Shown here: positions 28,451 to 36,679 of the stretch, in pieces
How positions within the stretch are numbered: the stretch's first letter is position 1
How the letters are laid out: each line of letters starts with the position of its first letter
NCBI GenBank assembly: GCA_003279565.1
Contig: QCHN01000013.1
Coordinates: 1 to 40,823 of the forward strand
Origin: Prochlorococcus sp. AG-402-C09
Lineage (GTDB): Bacteria; Cyanobacteriota; Cyanobacteriia; PCC-6307; Cyanobiaceae
DNA: 40,823 nucleotides
Reading direction: 5' to 3'
Notes under the pieces: model-generated
What the model was told of the DNA's origin: nothing
Databases searched by the model: none
The model's input: only the letters and a program-made list of their open reading frames with translations
Position numbers and translations under genes: made by a program

Positions 28451-29593
28451 CTAGTAAGTCTCAGCATGCCATCTGCCAGCTTTTCTCAGTTTAGGTCTAA
28501 GTTCGGACCAGTTTAAACCTTTTGCTGATGCTGCTGTTGTCATTGCCTCGTCTATACCTGGTTCCATTCCTTTTAGTCCACATAAGTAAATATGAGTTTT
28601 AGGATTTTCAATCATGTTGAATATTTCTTCAGCATGTTCAAGTACCCTGTCTTGAATATACATTCTTCCTCCTTTTGTATTTTGTTGTTCTCTGCTTATT
28701 GCTTTTGTGTATCTAAGATTTTCGGGAAATTTTGATTTGTAGTGTTCAAAATCAGCATCGTATAGCAAGTTAGCGGTCTTAGGTGCACCCATGAAAAGCC
28801 ATGCTTTCCCTTTGAAATTCCACTTATGTTTTTCAATTTCCGTAGGCTCAAACATTCTCCTTAAATATGCTCTCATTGGAGCTATACCTGTACCTGTAGC
28901 AAGCATTATTATGTTTGAATCTTCTTCCTCTGGAAGAAGCATTTCTTTTCCTACTGGTCCACTAATTTTTACTTTGTCTCCAGGGGATAGGTTACAAAGA
29001 TAGGTAGAGCAAACACCATTTATTGTTTCACCATCTTTTTCGTACTGAAGTTGACGAACACATAATGAGAGTGTATTTCCTGCAAAATTATCACCATATC
29101 TTGTGCTAGCAATTGAATATAGTCTTGGTCTATGTGGTTTTCCTTTAGCGTCTTCACCAGCTGCAAGTATTCCGCAACTTTGACCCTCAACATATTTGAA
29201 GTCAGGGTCTCCTCCAGATAGATCAAAGGTTATATGTTGTACTTTCCCAATCGCCCCTTCTTTTAGTGCTGAATAATTTTCAGTTACTGTCCCAGTAAAA
29301 GGTGCTTTTGGTTTATAAGTATTAACAGGCACATCTGCATGAGGTTTCTTTGTGGCAGCAGCTTTGGCAGGAGCAGTAGCTTTAGCAGGAGCAGCAGCTT
29401 TAGCAGGAGCAGCAGCTTTAGCAGGAGCAGCAGCTTTAGCAGGAGCAGCTGCAACTTTTTCGCTCAAAGCATTCTTACCTGTTCGAAGCATTGCACCAAA
29501 TGAATATTGCCTGCGTATTAGGTAGAAAAAACCAATTATGATAGGAATATGTGCAAGACCACCAAGAACTACCTTTGTCTCTGAGTAAGCCAT
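28451..29593 (-). CDS. petH: Ferredoxin-NADP+ reductase with hydrophobic N-terminal anchor
   Basis: Transfers electrons from photosystem I-reduced ferredoxin to NADP+. The catalytic part is complete: FAD-binding RLYSIAS at 157-163, CSTYLCNLSPGD, the NADP loop ATGTGIAPMRAYL, YLCGLKGMEPG and the C-terminal aromatic RWHAETY ending in Tyr380. The N-terminus is unusual: instead of the CpcD-like phycobilisome linker of many cyanobacteria it has a hydrophobic segment (about 8-26, GGLAHIPIIIGFFYLI) followed by RRQ, then an Ala-Pro-Lys linker at 47-82 made of tandem AAPAKA units. This suggests direct membrane anchoring by a flexible tether (inference). Start ATG. Head of the petH-zwf-opcA-cobB series. 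Confidence 0.95.
   Translation of the reverse strand: MAYSETKVVLGGLAHIPIIIGFFYLIRRQYSFGAMLRTGKNALSEKVAAAPAKAAAPAKAAAPAKAAAPAKATAPAKAAATKKPHADVPVNTYKPKAPFTGTVTENYSALKEGAIGKVQHITFDLSGGDPDFKYVEGQSCGILAAGEDAKGKPHRPRLYSIASTRYGDNFAGNTLSLCVRQLQYEKDGETINGVCSTYLCNLSPGDKVKISGPVGKEMLLPEEEDSNIIMLATGTGIAPMRAYLRRMFEPTEIEKHKWNFKGKAWLFMGAPKTANLLYDADFEHYKSKFPENLRYTKAISREQQNTKGGRMYIQDRVLEHAEEIFNMIENPKTHIYLCGLKGMEPGIDEAMTTAASAKGLNWSELRPKLRKAGRWHAETY
29357..29446 (-). repeat. Five tandem 18-bp repeats in petH
   Basis: Five consecutive 18-base units coding AAPAKA (plus-strand unit agcagctttagcaggagc). Units 3, 4 and 5 are identical; unit 1 (29357-29374) has one change and unit 2 (29375-29392) has one change. The near-identity points to recent slippage expansion, so copy number is expected to vary among strains. 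Confidence 0.92.
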
Positions 29594-29853
29594 AAAAACT
29601 TAAATTAGAACGTGAGATTACCAAGAAGAGGTAACTTTTAGCGGTTTTATCTTGATATTACTAATTTATTAGACCACCTTTAAAGACCGTCACATGAGCA
29701 TTTTTATTCTTAGATCTAGATGAGTGAAGGGGTTTTAGGGATTACATGCTATTTTTTTGATTAACCTAATATTAGTTTTGTACAATTTTTTTGTTTAATT
29801 TTTTCTTGATAAAGGATTAATAAATAGACGATAGCTAAGGAAATTAAAGCGAT
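29594..29853. other. Intergenic region upstream of petH
   Basis: About 260 bases between petH and the tRNA-Glu terminator, expected to carry the petH promoter. The only frames starting with ATG are 9-14 codons long. No conserved RNA, tRNA or operator could be recognised. Confidence 0.35.
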
Positions 29854-29891
29854 AAAAAACCTTCATTAGGCTCTATCCCAATAGAAGGTTT
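29854..29891 (-). terminator. Intrinsic terminator of tRNA-Glu
   Basis: Perfect 8-bp stem AAACCTTC (29857-29864) / GAAGGTTT (29884-29891) with a 19-base loop; read on the minus strand the second arm runs into a T6 tract. It begins 16 bases after the tRNA 3' end. Confidence 0.75.
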
Positions 29892-29907
29892 AAATAAATT
29901 TTATTTA

Positions 29908-29980
29908 TAGCCCCAAGGGGATTCGAACCCCTGTCGCCTCCGTGAAAGGGAGGTGTCCTAGGCCTCTAGACGATGGGGCC
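29908..29980 (-). tRNA. tRNA-Glu (anticodon UUC)
   Basis: 73-base cloverleaf on the minus strand. Acceptor stem GGCCCCA/TGGGGCT with a G1:U72 wobble and discriminator A73; anticodon arm CCTCC-CTTTCAC-GGAGG with anticodon TTC; T arm AGGGG-TTCGAAT-CCCCT. CCA is not encoded. In photosynthetic bacteria glutamyl-tRNA(Glu) also feeds glutamyl-tRNA reductase, the entry to chlorophyll, haem and corrin synthesis, so this gene serves chlI and cobB as well as translation. It lies 49 bases after the sasA stop codon on the same strand. Confidence 0.97.
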
Positions 29981-29986
29981 AGATAA

Positions 29987-30025
29987 AGTGATAAATCACT
30001 CAATAAGCAATTGTTATCACAATTG
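29987..30025. repeat. Two small hairpins between sasA and tRNA-Glu
   Basis: CAATTG-TTATCA-CAATTG (30008-30025) directly follows the sasA stop, and AGTGA-TAAA-TCACT (29987-30000) lies seven bases before the tRNA 5' end. Neither has a T-run. They may mark a processing site of a sasA-tRNA transcript or belong to the tRNA promoter region; I cannot tell. Confidence 0.35.
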
Positions 30026-30029
30026 AAAG

Positions 30030-31187
30030 TTACGGGCCCGCCTTGCCACTCGTCAAGGCTTCTTGATCCTTATTTTGGCCACGCCACACAGGAACGGTGA
30101 AGTAGAAACATGCACCTTCAGTCGGTTTCGAAACTACCCAGATCTTGCCACCATGCACTTCAACAATTCTTCTGCAAACTGAAAGACCAATGCCAAAGCC
30201 AATTGTCTCTTGAGAAGTTTGTGGAAGTCTCACTCGGTCGACAAATATTCTTTGTTGTTCCTCTGGTGGGATACCTGGCCCATTATCTCGAACAATTACT
30301 TCAACCCATTGATTTGTTCTGTGAAGCATTGTTATAAAAATTTCACCTTCGTCTTCGGAAAATTTCAAAGCATTTTCGATTAGGTTTAACAAAACCTGCA
30401 TCATTCTTCTTTGATCTGCGAAAACGGGAGGCAAATCAGATGGAATATCTGTGTTTATTTTTATTTTGCGATTAAGCCACAATTTCTCAAGCTCGAGTAT
30501 TGCTTCAGCAGATATATTCGCAAGATCAACTTTTTGAGGATTAAACAAAGTTTCCCAGCGCGTGCTACCAACTTCTAATAAGTCCATTGAGAGTAATTCA
30601 ATTTCCTCTAACCTTCGTTTTAGGACATCTTGAAATTTATTCATACTGATTTGTCCAAGTTTTTGGCTTTGAAGAGCCAAACCAGCTGCAGTTAATGGGG
30701 TTCTCAATTCATGAGCAACCATTCTTAGAAGACTTTCTTGCGAATGTATTGTTTTAGTAAGTGTTTCGTTTTCTTGTCGAAGAACCAGAAGATCATCCTC
30801 TAGAAGAAGTTCTTTTTGTTTTTGATTGGATTCAGGTGAATTGGCTCTAAGACTTATTCCTCTTCCATTGATTAATAGTTCATGTTTCCATCTTGGAACC
30901 CAAGTTTTTACTTGGTCAAAAATCGAACTCCCAGCAAATACTTGTTTAGGTGAAGGTTCTAATTTTATTAATGCAGGAAGTGCTACTAATCTATAAAACT
31001 CAAGTAATTCTGGATTCTCAGAAGGATCTGAAAATTCTAGTGTAACGTTAAAGCCACAATCTTTTTTTTCCAAATATTCAATTAACGAACGAATATCTCT
31101 CCTAGAGAGATGGTGGCGAGAGGCCACAAGCAACAGTTTTAACTGCAGTCGTTTGTTAGCTTCGGCACTATTCACAGTGACGAGCAA
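30030..31187 (-). CDS. sasA: Circadian output histidine kinase SasA
   Basis: Sensor kinase that reads the KaiC phosphorylation state and phosphorylates the response regulator RpaA. The 385 residues contain an N-terminal KaiB-like thioredoxin-fold domain (about 16-105), a coiled linker, the H-box with His159 in [16 protein letters not shown]-box [18 protein letters not shown]1 [12 protein letters not shown] and G2 [18 protein letters not shown]. No membrane segment, so cytosolic. Start: TTG at 31187 gives the length used here; GTG at 31175 is a near alternative. Prochlorococcus is known to lack kaiA; no kai genes are in the window. Confidence 0.95.
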   Translation of the reverse strand: MLVTVNSAEANKRLQLKLLLVASRHHLSRRDIRSLIEYLEKKDCGFNVTLEFSDPSENPELLEFYRLVALPALIKLEPSPKQVFAGSSIFDQVKTWVPRWKHELLINGRGISLRANSPESNQKQKELLLEDDLLVLRQENETLTKTIHSQESLLRMVAHELRTPLTAAGLALQSQKLGQISMNKFQDVLKRRLEEIELLSMDLLEVGSTRWETLFNPQKVDLANISAEAILELEKLWLNRKIKINTDIPSDLPPVFADQRRMMQVLLNLIENALKFSEDEGEIFITMLHRTNQWVEVIVRDNGPGIPPEEQQRIFVDRVRLPQTSQETIGFGIGLSVCRRIVEVHGGKIWVVSKPTEGACFYFTVPVWRGQNKDQEALTSGKAGP

Positions 31188-31282
31188 TCTAAATAATTAC
31201 GCATACCTTAAGGTAATGAGACTCATTTTAGGTATTAGCTAATAATTAAGTGAATTCTTTTTTAATCTCTCAGTTCCAGTAA

Positions 31283-31840
31283 ATGGCTATTTCTTATTCA
31301 TCTGGTATTGGAAGAACTAAAAACTCCTCTATAGGTATTGATAGGCTTAGGATTGATTTTGATAGTAATTTAAGGCGTTGGTTTGGTAGAAATATTGGAT
31401 TGTGGCACTCTCGGAGACAATATTTTTTTGATGAAGAAAAGGCTATTAATTTGGAAATGTACATAAATGTAAGCAAGTTAAATCAACACGATTCGGAATG
31501 TGAAAGCTATCGCTTTAATTGGTGGTGCGAAGATGAAAAAGATTTTTTTGTTAAACGACCAACCTATAAAAGTGAAGGAGAAATAATTGCTCGATTAGAA
31601 GGCCATCAACTAATACGTGATAGCTCTTATTTATCTGATTCTTCAGGGATATCAAACATCAGGCAAGTTGATGAACACGAATTGATCTTTGAGTCAAATT
31701 ATGATAATTGGCACGTATTAGAACATACACGTTTAATAGACCAAGATAAATTTAGATCCAGAACTATATATAGTTGGTTTAATGATGAGTTGAAGATAGT
31801 GGAAAATCATCATGAAATGAGGATTAAGAATCCCAACTGA
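31283..31840 (+). CDS. CpcS/CpeS-like lipocalin-fold protein (tentative)
   Basis: Not firmly recognised. The 185 residues have no signal or membrane segment and alternate hydrophobic and polar positions, as in a beta-barrel. The end, with FRSRTIYSWFNDELKIVENHHEMRI, resembles the last strands of CpcS/CpeS bilin lyases, which finish with an E(I/M)RI-like motif, and RNIGLWHSRRQYFF near residue 38 resembles the opening strand (GxWxSxR). That suggests a role with bilin pigments or related chromophores, plausible in Prochlorococcus, which keeps traces of phycoerythrin genes. The function could equally be different. ATG start at 31283, divergent from sasA. A small hairpin follows the stop. Confidence 0.6.
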   Translation: MAISYSSGIGRTKNSSIGIDRLRIDFDSNLRRWFGRNIGLWHSRRQYFFDEEKAINLEMYINVSKLNQHDSECESYRFNWWCEDEKDFFVKRPTYKSEGEIIARLEGHQLIRDSSYLSDSSGISNIRQVDEHELIFESNYDNWHVLEHTRLIDQDKFRSRTIYSWFNDELKIVENHHEMRIKNPN

Positions 31841-31861
31841 AGAGTTTATTAACTCTATTTT
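31841..31861 (+). terminator. Weak terminator-like hairpin after the CpeS-like gene
   Basis: AGAGTT-TATT-AACTCT begins one base after the TGA stop and is followed by ATTTTG. A 6-bp stem and a short T-run make a weak intrinsic terminator. Confidence 0.45.
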
Positions 31862-31966
31862 GATAGACCACAATGTATATTATATATTTAATTTGCAAGT
31901 GAAGAGTTTTTTATAGATTTTTTGCTGCATCAGATGTTTCTTACGGACTAAAATCACTTGAGAAAA

Positions 31967-32422
31967 ATGAAAAAATCACCTAAAAAAAAGATCTTTGCTA
32001 TATCTATTTTTATTGCATCAATAGTTTTATCAAGTTGTAGTAATTCAATAAAGTCAGAATCCAATCCAACTAAAAAAATTAGCACTGACAAAACTGCAAT
32101 CAAAATTATTCCAGCTAGTGATGAAGATATGTTTTTATACAGACAAATAGGAATAAACTATCTTTGTATGGCGCGCCAAATTGAAGTTGAATTTCCCAAA
32201 GCTATATCTTTGGCTGCGAAAAATTATGCATTGCTAATTTCAAGTAGACATGGTGGCTTAATCAAGCAAGTAGGAAAAGAAAAATTACCAGACAAGAATA
32301 TTTATAATGGAGCTGTTTTACAAATTCTTGATGGTGCTATTAAGGGTTGTCCTGAGATGGTCCCAGAAGAGGATAAGAAAAAATTCTTAAATACTCTTGA
32401 ACAATTAAACCAGAAGGAATAA
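31967..32422 (+). CDS. Putative lipoprotein, unknown function (151 aa)
   Basis: Not recognised beyond its signal. With the ATG at 31967 (a TTG three codons earlier is possible) the protein begins with a lysine-rich stretch, a hydrophobic core and the lipobox L21-S-S-C24, so it should be lipid-modified at Cys24 and held on a membrane. The mature part of about 128 residues is Lys-rich, contains YLCMARQIEVEFPKA, and ends in a charged helix. Two further Cys occur (in YLCMA and KGCPEM) and could form a disulfide in the periplasm. Followed by pepN 26 bases later; co-transcription is likely. Confidence 0.75.
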   Translation: MKKSPKKKIFAISIFIASIVLSSCSNSIKSESNPTKKISTDKTAIKIIPASDEDMFLYRQIGINYLCMARQIEVEFPKAISLAAKNYALLISSRHGGLIKQVGKEKLPDKNIYNGAVLQILDGAIKGCPEMVPEEDKKKFLNTLEQLNQKE

Positions 32423-32448
32423 ATTAAATAATAAAAAAATTATTTAAT

Positions 32449-35058
32449 ATGTCAACTCAAAAATCTATTAAATTATCTGACTATGTTGAATATCCTTATC
32501 TAATATCAAAAATATATTTAGATTTTGATATTGATAAGGATTATGTTGTTGTTAAATCTTCAATGTTAATTAAGCCAAAGGTCAAAGAAGCATCAAGGCT
32601 TATTCTTCAGGGTAATCAAATTGAATTATTATCAATATCAATAAATGAAAGAGAATTGAAGTCAGAAGAATATTTTACTACAGATAAAGACTTGATTATA
32701 TATAGTCCTCCAGTCTCAGAATTTGAATTAAAAATAAAATCCAAAATAGATCCTTTTAGAAATACATCATTAGAAGGATTATATTTAAGCTCAGGAATGT
32801 TAACCACACAATGCGAAGCAGAAGGATTTAGAAGTATTTGTTATCATCCTGATAGGCCAGATGTCTTAAGTAAGTATACAGTAAGAATAGAAGCAGATAG
32901 ATTTATATATCCTATATTATTGTCAAATGGCAATAAAAAGTATTCAGGTATTTTAAAGAATAATGATCTTAGGCATGAAATTATTTGGGAAGATCCTTTT
33001 CCTAAGCCTTGTTATTTGTTTGCTTTGGTAGCTGGTAAATTAAATTCAGTCACTGATAAATATGTTACAAATAAAGGTAGGTTTATTGATATAAAAATAT
33101 ACGTCGAAGCTGGAGATGAAAAATATACTAAACATGCTATAAATTCTCTTAAAAAAGCAATGAAATGGGATGAGGATACTTATGGACTTGAATATGATTT
33201 AGATGAATATAAAATTGTAGCTGTCAGACATTTTAATATGGGTGCAATGGAAAATAAGGGGCTAAATATTTTTAATTCGAAGTTGGTATTGGCCGACTCA
33301 AAGACAGCAACTGATGATGAATTAGAGAGAATTGAAAGTGTAATAGCACACGAATATTTTCACAATTGGACTGGCAATAGAATTACATGTAGAGATTGGT
33401 TTCAGCTTTCATTAAAGGAAGGTTTGACAGTTTATAGAGATCAATCTTTTACTTCAGATCTTCATAGCACTGGACTAAAAAGAATAGAAGATGTTTCATT
33501 CCTTAGGAATTTTCAATTTACTGAAGACAAGGGTCCTACTTCACACGCTGTGAAGCCTAAAGAGTATGTAGCTATTGATAATTTTTATACAACAACAATA
33601 TATGAAAAAGGAGCTGAGCTGATTAGAATGCTTGAGCTATTGATTGGCAAAGAAAAATTCTTTAGAGGCATTAATCTCTATATTAAAACTTTCGATGGCA
33701 GTGCTGCTACCACTGAAGATTTCATTAATGCATTAATCAAAGGGGCCTATTTAGATGAAAAAAATTGTCCTTTTGATGTAACAAAATTTCTTAATTGGTA
33801 TTATCATTCTGGGACACCAAAAGTTTATGTTAATCAATCCTGGGATTCAAAAAATTCAATTTTGAATGTTTCCTTTCAGCAGAAGATAGATAGTGAAAAT
33901 ATTGAAATGATTATTCCAATTCTTTATTCTTGTTATAGCAGAGAAAAAGGAGCTACACCTATTGTTGAGGATAAATTATTTGTTTTAGATAAATATACAA
34001 AGAATTTAAAAATCAATACTATTCCAGGTGAGATAGAAGCCCCAGTCATCTCAATTTTTAGACGGTTTTCTTCGCCTGTTGTTTGGGAATCTGATTTGTC
34101 TATAGAGGACTATCTTTTCCTTTTAATAAATGAAAATGATTATTTTTCGAGATGGGACTCTAGTCAGTTCTTGATGCGTGAAATTATTAGATCTAGGATT
34201 TGCAATAAACCAAATTATTCATTGGAAGATAGATTTATTTATGCTATTAAGCAATCAATAAAATCTTTAGAAATTAATGATCCTTTTTTCTTGGCAACTC
34301 TCATAACATTACCTGGTTTCGCAGAATTGGAATCTTTGTTTGAAGAAGTAAATCCAATAAATATTTTTACAGAGTCAGTAAATTTCCAAATTTTAATTGG
34401 CAATGAAATTTATCAAGATCTAATAACAATATCTCAGAATTTATTAATTAATATTAATCATGAATGGCCTATTGGTAAAGGAGAAAGAAAACTATTAGGA
34501 ACTGTTTGGTCTTATTTAACTCTTGCAGGCGATAAAGATGTTCAGAAGATTTGTGTTGAATCAATTAGTCATTCTTCAATGACCATAGCAAGGGCCGCTC
34601 TAGAAGCCTTAAAGCCACTTGATAGCCCTGAGACGGAAGAAGCTTCTAGTTTGTTTTATAATCTTTGGAAAGAAAATCCAGTGGTTTTAGATTCATGGTT
34701 TGCTTATGAGGCCTCAAGACCTAATAAGAAAGGAATAGATGTTATTGAAAAATTACTATCACATTCTAAATTTGATTGGAAGGCTCCAAATGCAATTAGA
34801 GCTGTTTTAGGAGGATTTAGTAAAAATATTAGGTTGTTTCATTCTCTTGAGGGACAAGGTTATTCATTTATGGCTGAAAAGTTGATAGAGGTAGATAAAA
34901 TCAATCCTATAACGGCTTCAAGAATGGTAAGAATTTTTAGTAAATGGAAAACTTATGGAAATAAAAATAAGGAAGGAATGTATGCAGCAATATTGAAAAT
35001 AAATAAAGCAAATATATCTTCAAATACAAGAGAGATGGTTGAATTAATTTTGAATTAA
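32449..35058 (+). CDS. pepN: Aminopeptidase N (M1 family)
   Basis: Zinc aminopeptidase releasing N-terminal residues from peptides. The 869 residues follow the bacterial PepN layout: N-terminal beta domain, exopeptidase motif GAMEN at 265-269, zinc site HEYFH at 301-305 with the third ligand Glu324 (LKEGLTVYR), the transition-state Tyr region TIYEKGAELIRML, and a C-terminal helical domain. Cytosolic, no signal. ATG start. Very AT-rich codons (ATA, AAA) compared with chlI or gyrA, but not frame-disrupted. It meets prsA tail to tail with 5 bases between. Confidence 0.96.
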   Translation: MSTQKSIKLSDYVEYPYLISKIYLDFDIDKDYVVVKSSMLIKPKVKEASRLILQGNQIELLSISINERELKSEEYFTTDKDLIIYSPPVSEFELKIKSKIDPFRNTSLEGLYLSSGMLTTQCEAEGFRSICYHPDRPDVLSKYTVRIEADRFIYPILLSNGNKKYSGILKNNDLRHEIIWEDPFPKPCYLFALVAGKLNSVTDKYVTNKGRFIDIKIYVEAGDEKYTKHAINSLKKAMKWDEDTYGLEYDLDEYKIVAVRHFNMGAMENKGLNIFNSKLVLADSKTATDDELERIESVIAHEYFHNWTGNRITCRDWFQLSLKEGLTVYRDQSFTSDLHSTGLKRIEDVSFLRNFQFTEDKGPTSHAVKPKEYVAIDNFYTTTIYEKGAELIRMLELLIGKEKFFRGINLYIKTFDGSAATTEDFINALIKGAYLDEKNCPFDVTKFLNWYYHSGTPKVYVNQSWDSKNSILNVSFQQKIDSENIEMIIPILYSCYSREKGATPIVEDKLFVLDKYTKNLKINTIPGEIEAPVISIFRRFSSPVVWESDLSIEDYLFLLINENDYFSRWDSSQFLMREIIRSRICNKPNYSLEDRFIYAIKQSIKSLEINDPFFLATLITLPGFAELESLFEEVNPINIFTESVNFQILIGNEIYQDLITISQNLLININHEWPIGKGERKLLGTVWSYLTLAGDKDVQKICVESISHSSMTIARAALEALKPLDSPETEEASSLFYNLWKENPVVLDSWFAYEASRPNKKGIDVIEKLLSHSKFDWKAPNAIRAVLGGFSKNIRLFHSLEGQGYSFMAEKLIEVDKINPITASRMVRIFSKWKTYGNKNKEGMYAAILKINKANISSNTREMVELILN

Positions 35059-35063
35059 GAAAA

Positions 35064-36059
35064 CTATCTGAACATTGAGCTAACAGAACTTTCTTCATGA
35101 ATTCTCCAGATTGCTTCTCCAAGCATATTTGCAACCGATAAAACCTTCAATTGCGAGAAATATAGATTATTTGGTACTGGAATACTATTAGTGACAATAA
35201 CTTGTTCGAAAAGGCCTTTCTTGGAAAGTCTTTCGTAAGCCGGTGGAGAGAAAACAGCATGAGATGCACATGCAATAACTTTTTTTGCACCCTCTTTTCT
35301 TAGTAATTCAGCTCCTGCGCAAATAGTGCCACCAGTATCAATCATGTCATCAATTAATATTGCAGTCTTGCCAGATACTTCTCCAATAACTGTGAGGCTT
35401 TCTGCAACATTATGTCCTGAACGTCGCTTATCAATAATGGCTAGAGGTGAATCCTTCATTTGCTTAGCAAAAGCTCTTGCTCTGGCAACACCACCTACAT
35501 CAGGAGAGACGACTACGATTTCATCAAGTTTCATAGTTGATAAATAATCAACTAAAACAGGTGAACCATAGATGTGATCGCAAGGGATATCAAAATAACC
35601 TTGGATTTGTGCTGAATGCAAATCCATTGCAAGTACTCTATCTACTCCTGATTTGACAAGGATATTTGCTGTTAGTTTCGCAGTTATTGACTCTCTGCCT
35701 GCTGTCTTTCTGTCAGCTCTAGCGTATCCAAAATATGGAATTACAGCTGTAATTTGTCTGGCAGAGGCTCTCTTGCATGCATCCACCATGATCATTAGCT
35801 CCATTAGGCTGTCATTTACAGGAGCACAAGTGGGCTGGATGAGAAAAACATCACATCCTCTAATTGATTGCTGGATTTGTACATAGAGCTCTCCATCCGC
35901 AAACCTTTTTGAAACTAGAGGGACATTGGTTATCCCCATATAATTGGCGATTTCTTTAGCTAAGGCTGTATTGGATGTCCCGCTAATTAATTTGAGTCTA
36001 TTAGTGTCATGCTTGAGACTAGTAGGCTCAGGATGCGCTGCAGTGATAAAACTGGTCAC
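35064..36059 (-). CDS. prsA: Ribose-phosphate pyrophosphokinase
   Basis: Makes PRPP from ribose 5-phosphate and ATP for purine, pyrimidine, His, Trp and NAD synthesis. The 331 residues show the PRPP-synthase signature DLHSAQIQGYFDIP at about 151-164, VVSPDVGGVARARAFAKQ, and the PRPP-binding loop VSGKTAILIDDMIDTGGTI. An N-terminal extension of about 25 residues precedes KLISGTSNTALA, as in other cyanobacteria. Start GTG at 36059. The zwf product in this window feeds its substrate through the pentose phosphate pathway. Confidence 0.97.
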   Translation of the reverse strand: MTSFITAAHPEPTSLKHDTNRLKLISGTSNTALAKEIANYMGITNVPLVSKRFADGELYVQIQQSIRGCDVFLIQPTCAPVNDSLMELMIMVDACKRASARQITAVIPYFGYARADRKTAGRESITAKLTANILVKSGVDRVLAMDLHSAQIQGYFDIPCDHIYGSPVLVDYLSTMKLDEIVVVSPDVGGVARARAFAKQMKDSPLAIIDKRRSGHNVAESLTVIGEVSGKTAILIDDMIDTGGTICAGAELLRKEGAKKVIACASHAVFSPPAYERLSKKGLFEQVIVTNSIPVPNNLYFSQLKVLSVANMLGEAIWRIHEESSVSSMFR

Positions 36060-36207
36060 GGTTCCACCGCAAGCAAGAAATAATATTTACTAATCTACCT
36101 TTATGTTGATACATGATCATCTAAAAGCTTTTTTTTATTTTTTCTTATAGGAATTCATCTTTTTTATTGAAACAAAGAATCATTGCCCTGTCTTCTGTTT
36201 GGGGTGG

Positions 36208-36369
36208 TTGAGTAAGGAAATCTATTTTGAAGAATTTTCTTTTGAAAACATTAATAATTTGACTGAAGGTAAAGGTTTAAAGATTTTTTTGGGTTTTTGC
36301 TGCAAAGATATAGTTCAAGAGATCTTTTTTTATGTAATTGGGACTTTGCCAGGAGTATTATTGCAATAA
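36208..36369 (+). CDS. Doubtful small ORF (53 aa, TTG start)
   Basis: Open frame from 36151 to the TAA at 36367-36369 with no ATG; TTG at 36208 would give 53 residues (LSKEIYFEEFSFENINNL...). An ATG at 36103 is in the same frame but a TAG at 36148-36150 interrupts, so an 88-codon gene broken by one amber codon is conceivable. The composition is Phe/Ile rich, as AT-rich noncoding DNA would also give. No known family. Low confidence. Confidence 0.2.
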   Translation: MSKEIYFEEFSFENINNLTEGKGLKIFLGFCCKDIVQEIFFYVIGTLPGVLLQ

Positions 36370-36383
36370 AAAAATATAAAATT

Positions 36384-36560
36384 TCAAGTTAAATCTCTTC
36401 TGGTGTGGATAGCTTGTTTCAAAAGAGTATTAAGCTTTTTATTTAAATAAAGCAATTTGTGGAGAGAAATATATTCAGACTTTTGTTTTAACTCAAGAAG
36501 AAGTTTAGTTTTTCTAATATAAATGTTTAGATTATTAATAGATTTGGTAATATAAAAATA
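36384..36560 (-). other. Doubtful 58-codon open frame, possible gene remnant
   Basis: Minus-strand frame without any ATG, GTG or early TTG start; it reads KTKLLLELKQKSEYISLHKL in the middle and ends ARG-ARG-ASP-LEU-THR before TGA. It looks like an amphipathic, Lys/Leu-rich helical peptide. An ATG on the same strand at 36615 is in another frame and stops after 11 codons next to an A12 tract. A decayed gene or chance; no family assigned. Confidence 0.2.
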
Positions 36561-36679
36561 CTAAGTTGATTTTTTTTTTTTAGAAAAAGATTTCCCATTT
36601 CACGATGGAATCCATTTTGAAATTAATAAAAAAATAGCATTATTAGTATTTCTTTCGTATTTTTTAGAGATAACAAAAA

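Larger units (their letters stand above)
36060..36679. other. 620-base gap between prsA and malQ
   Basis: The largest gap in the window, very AT-rich with long T and A runs (T8 near 36129, T11-12 near 36571). It should hold the divergent prsA and malQ promoters. I translated all frames: a 72-codon open frame on plus (36151-36369) and a 58-codon open frame on minus (36384-36560), neither with an ATG. AAAGAT/ATCTTT flanking 12 bases with a T-run (about 36304-36334) could be a weak plus-strand terminator. No tRNA or recognisable sRNA was seen. Confidence 0.5.

Noticed and set aside
29357-29446. Tandem 18-bp repeats as CRISPR or origin iterons
   Set aside because: Units are contiguous without spacers and lie in frame inside petH, coding AAPAKA; they are a protein linker.
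29908-30025. Phage attachment site at tRNA-Glu
   Set aside because: tRNA genes are common integration sites, but there is no integrase, no duplicated tRNA 3' end and no foreign-looking genes nearby.
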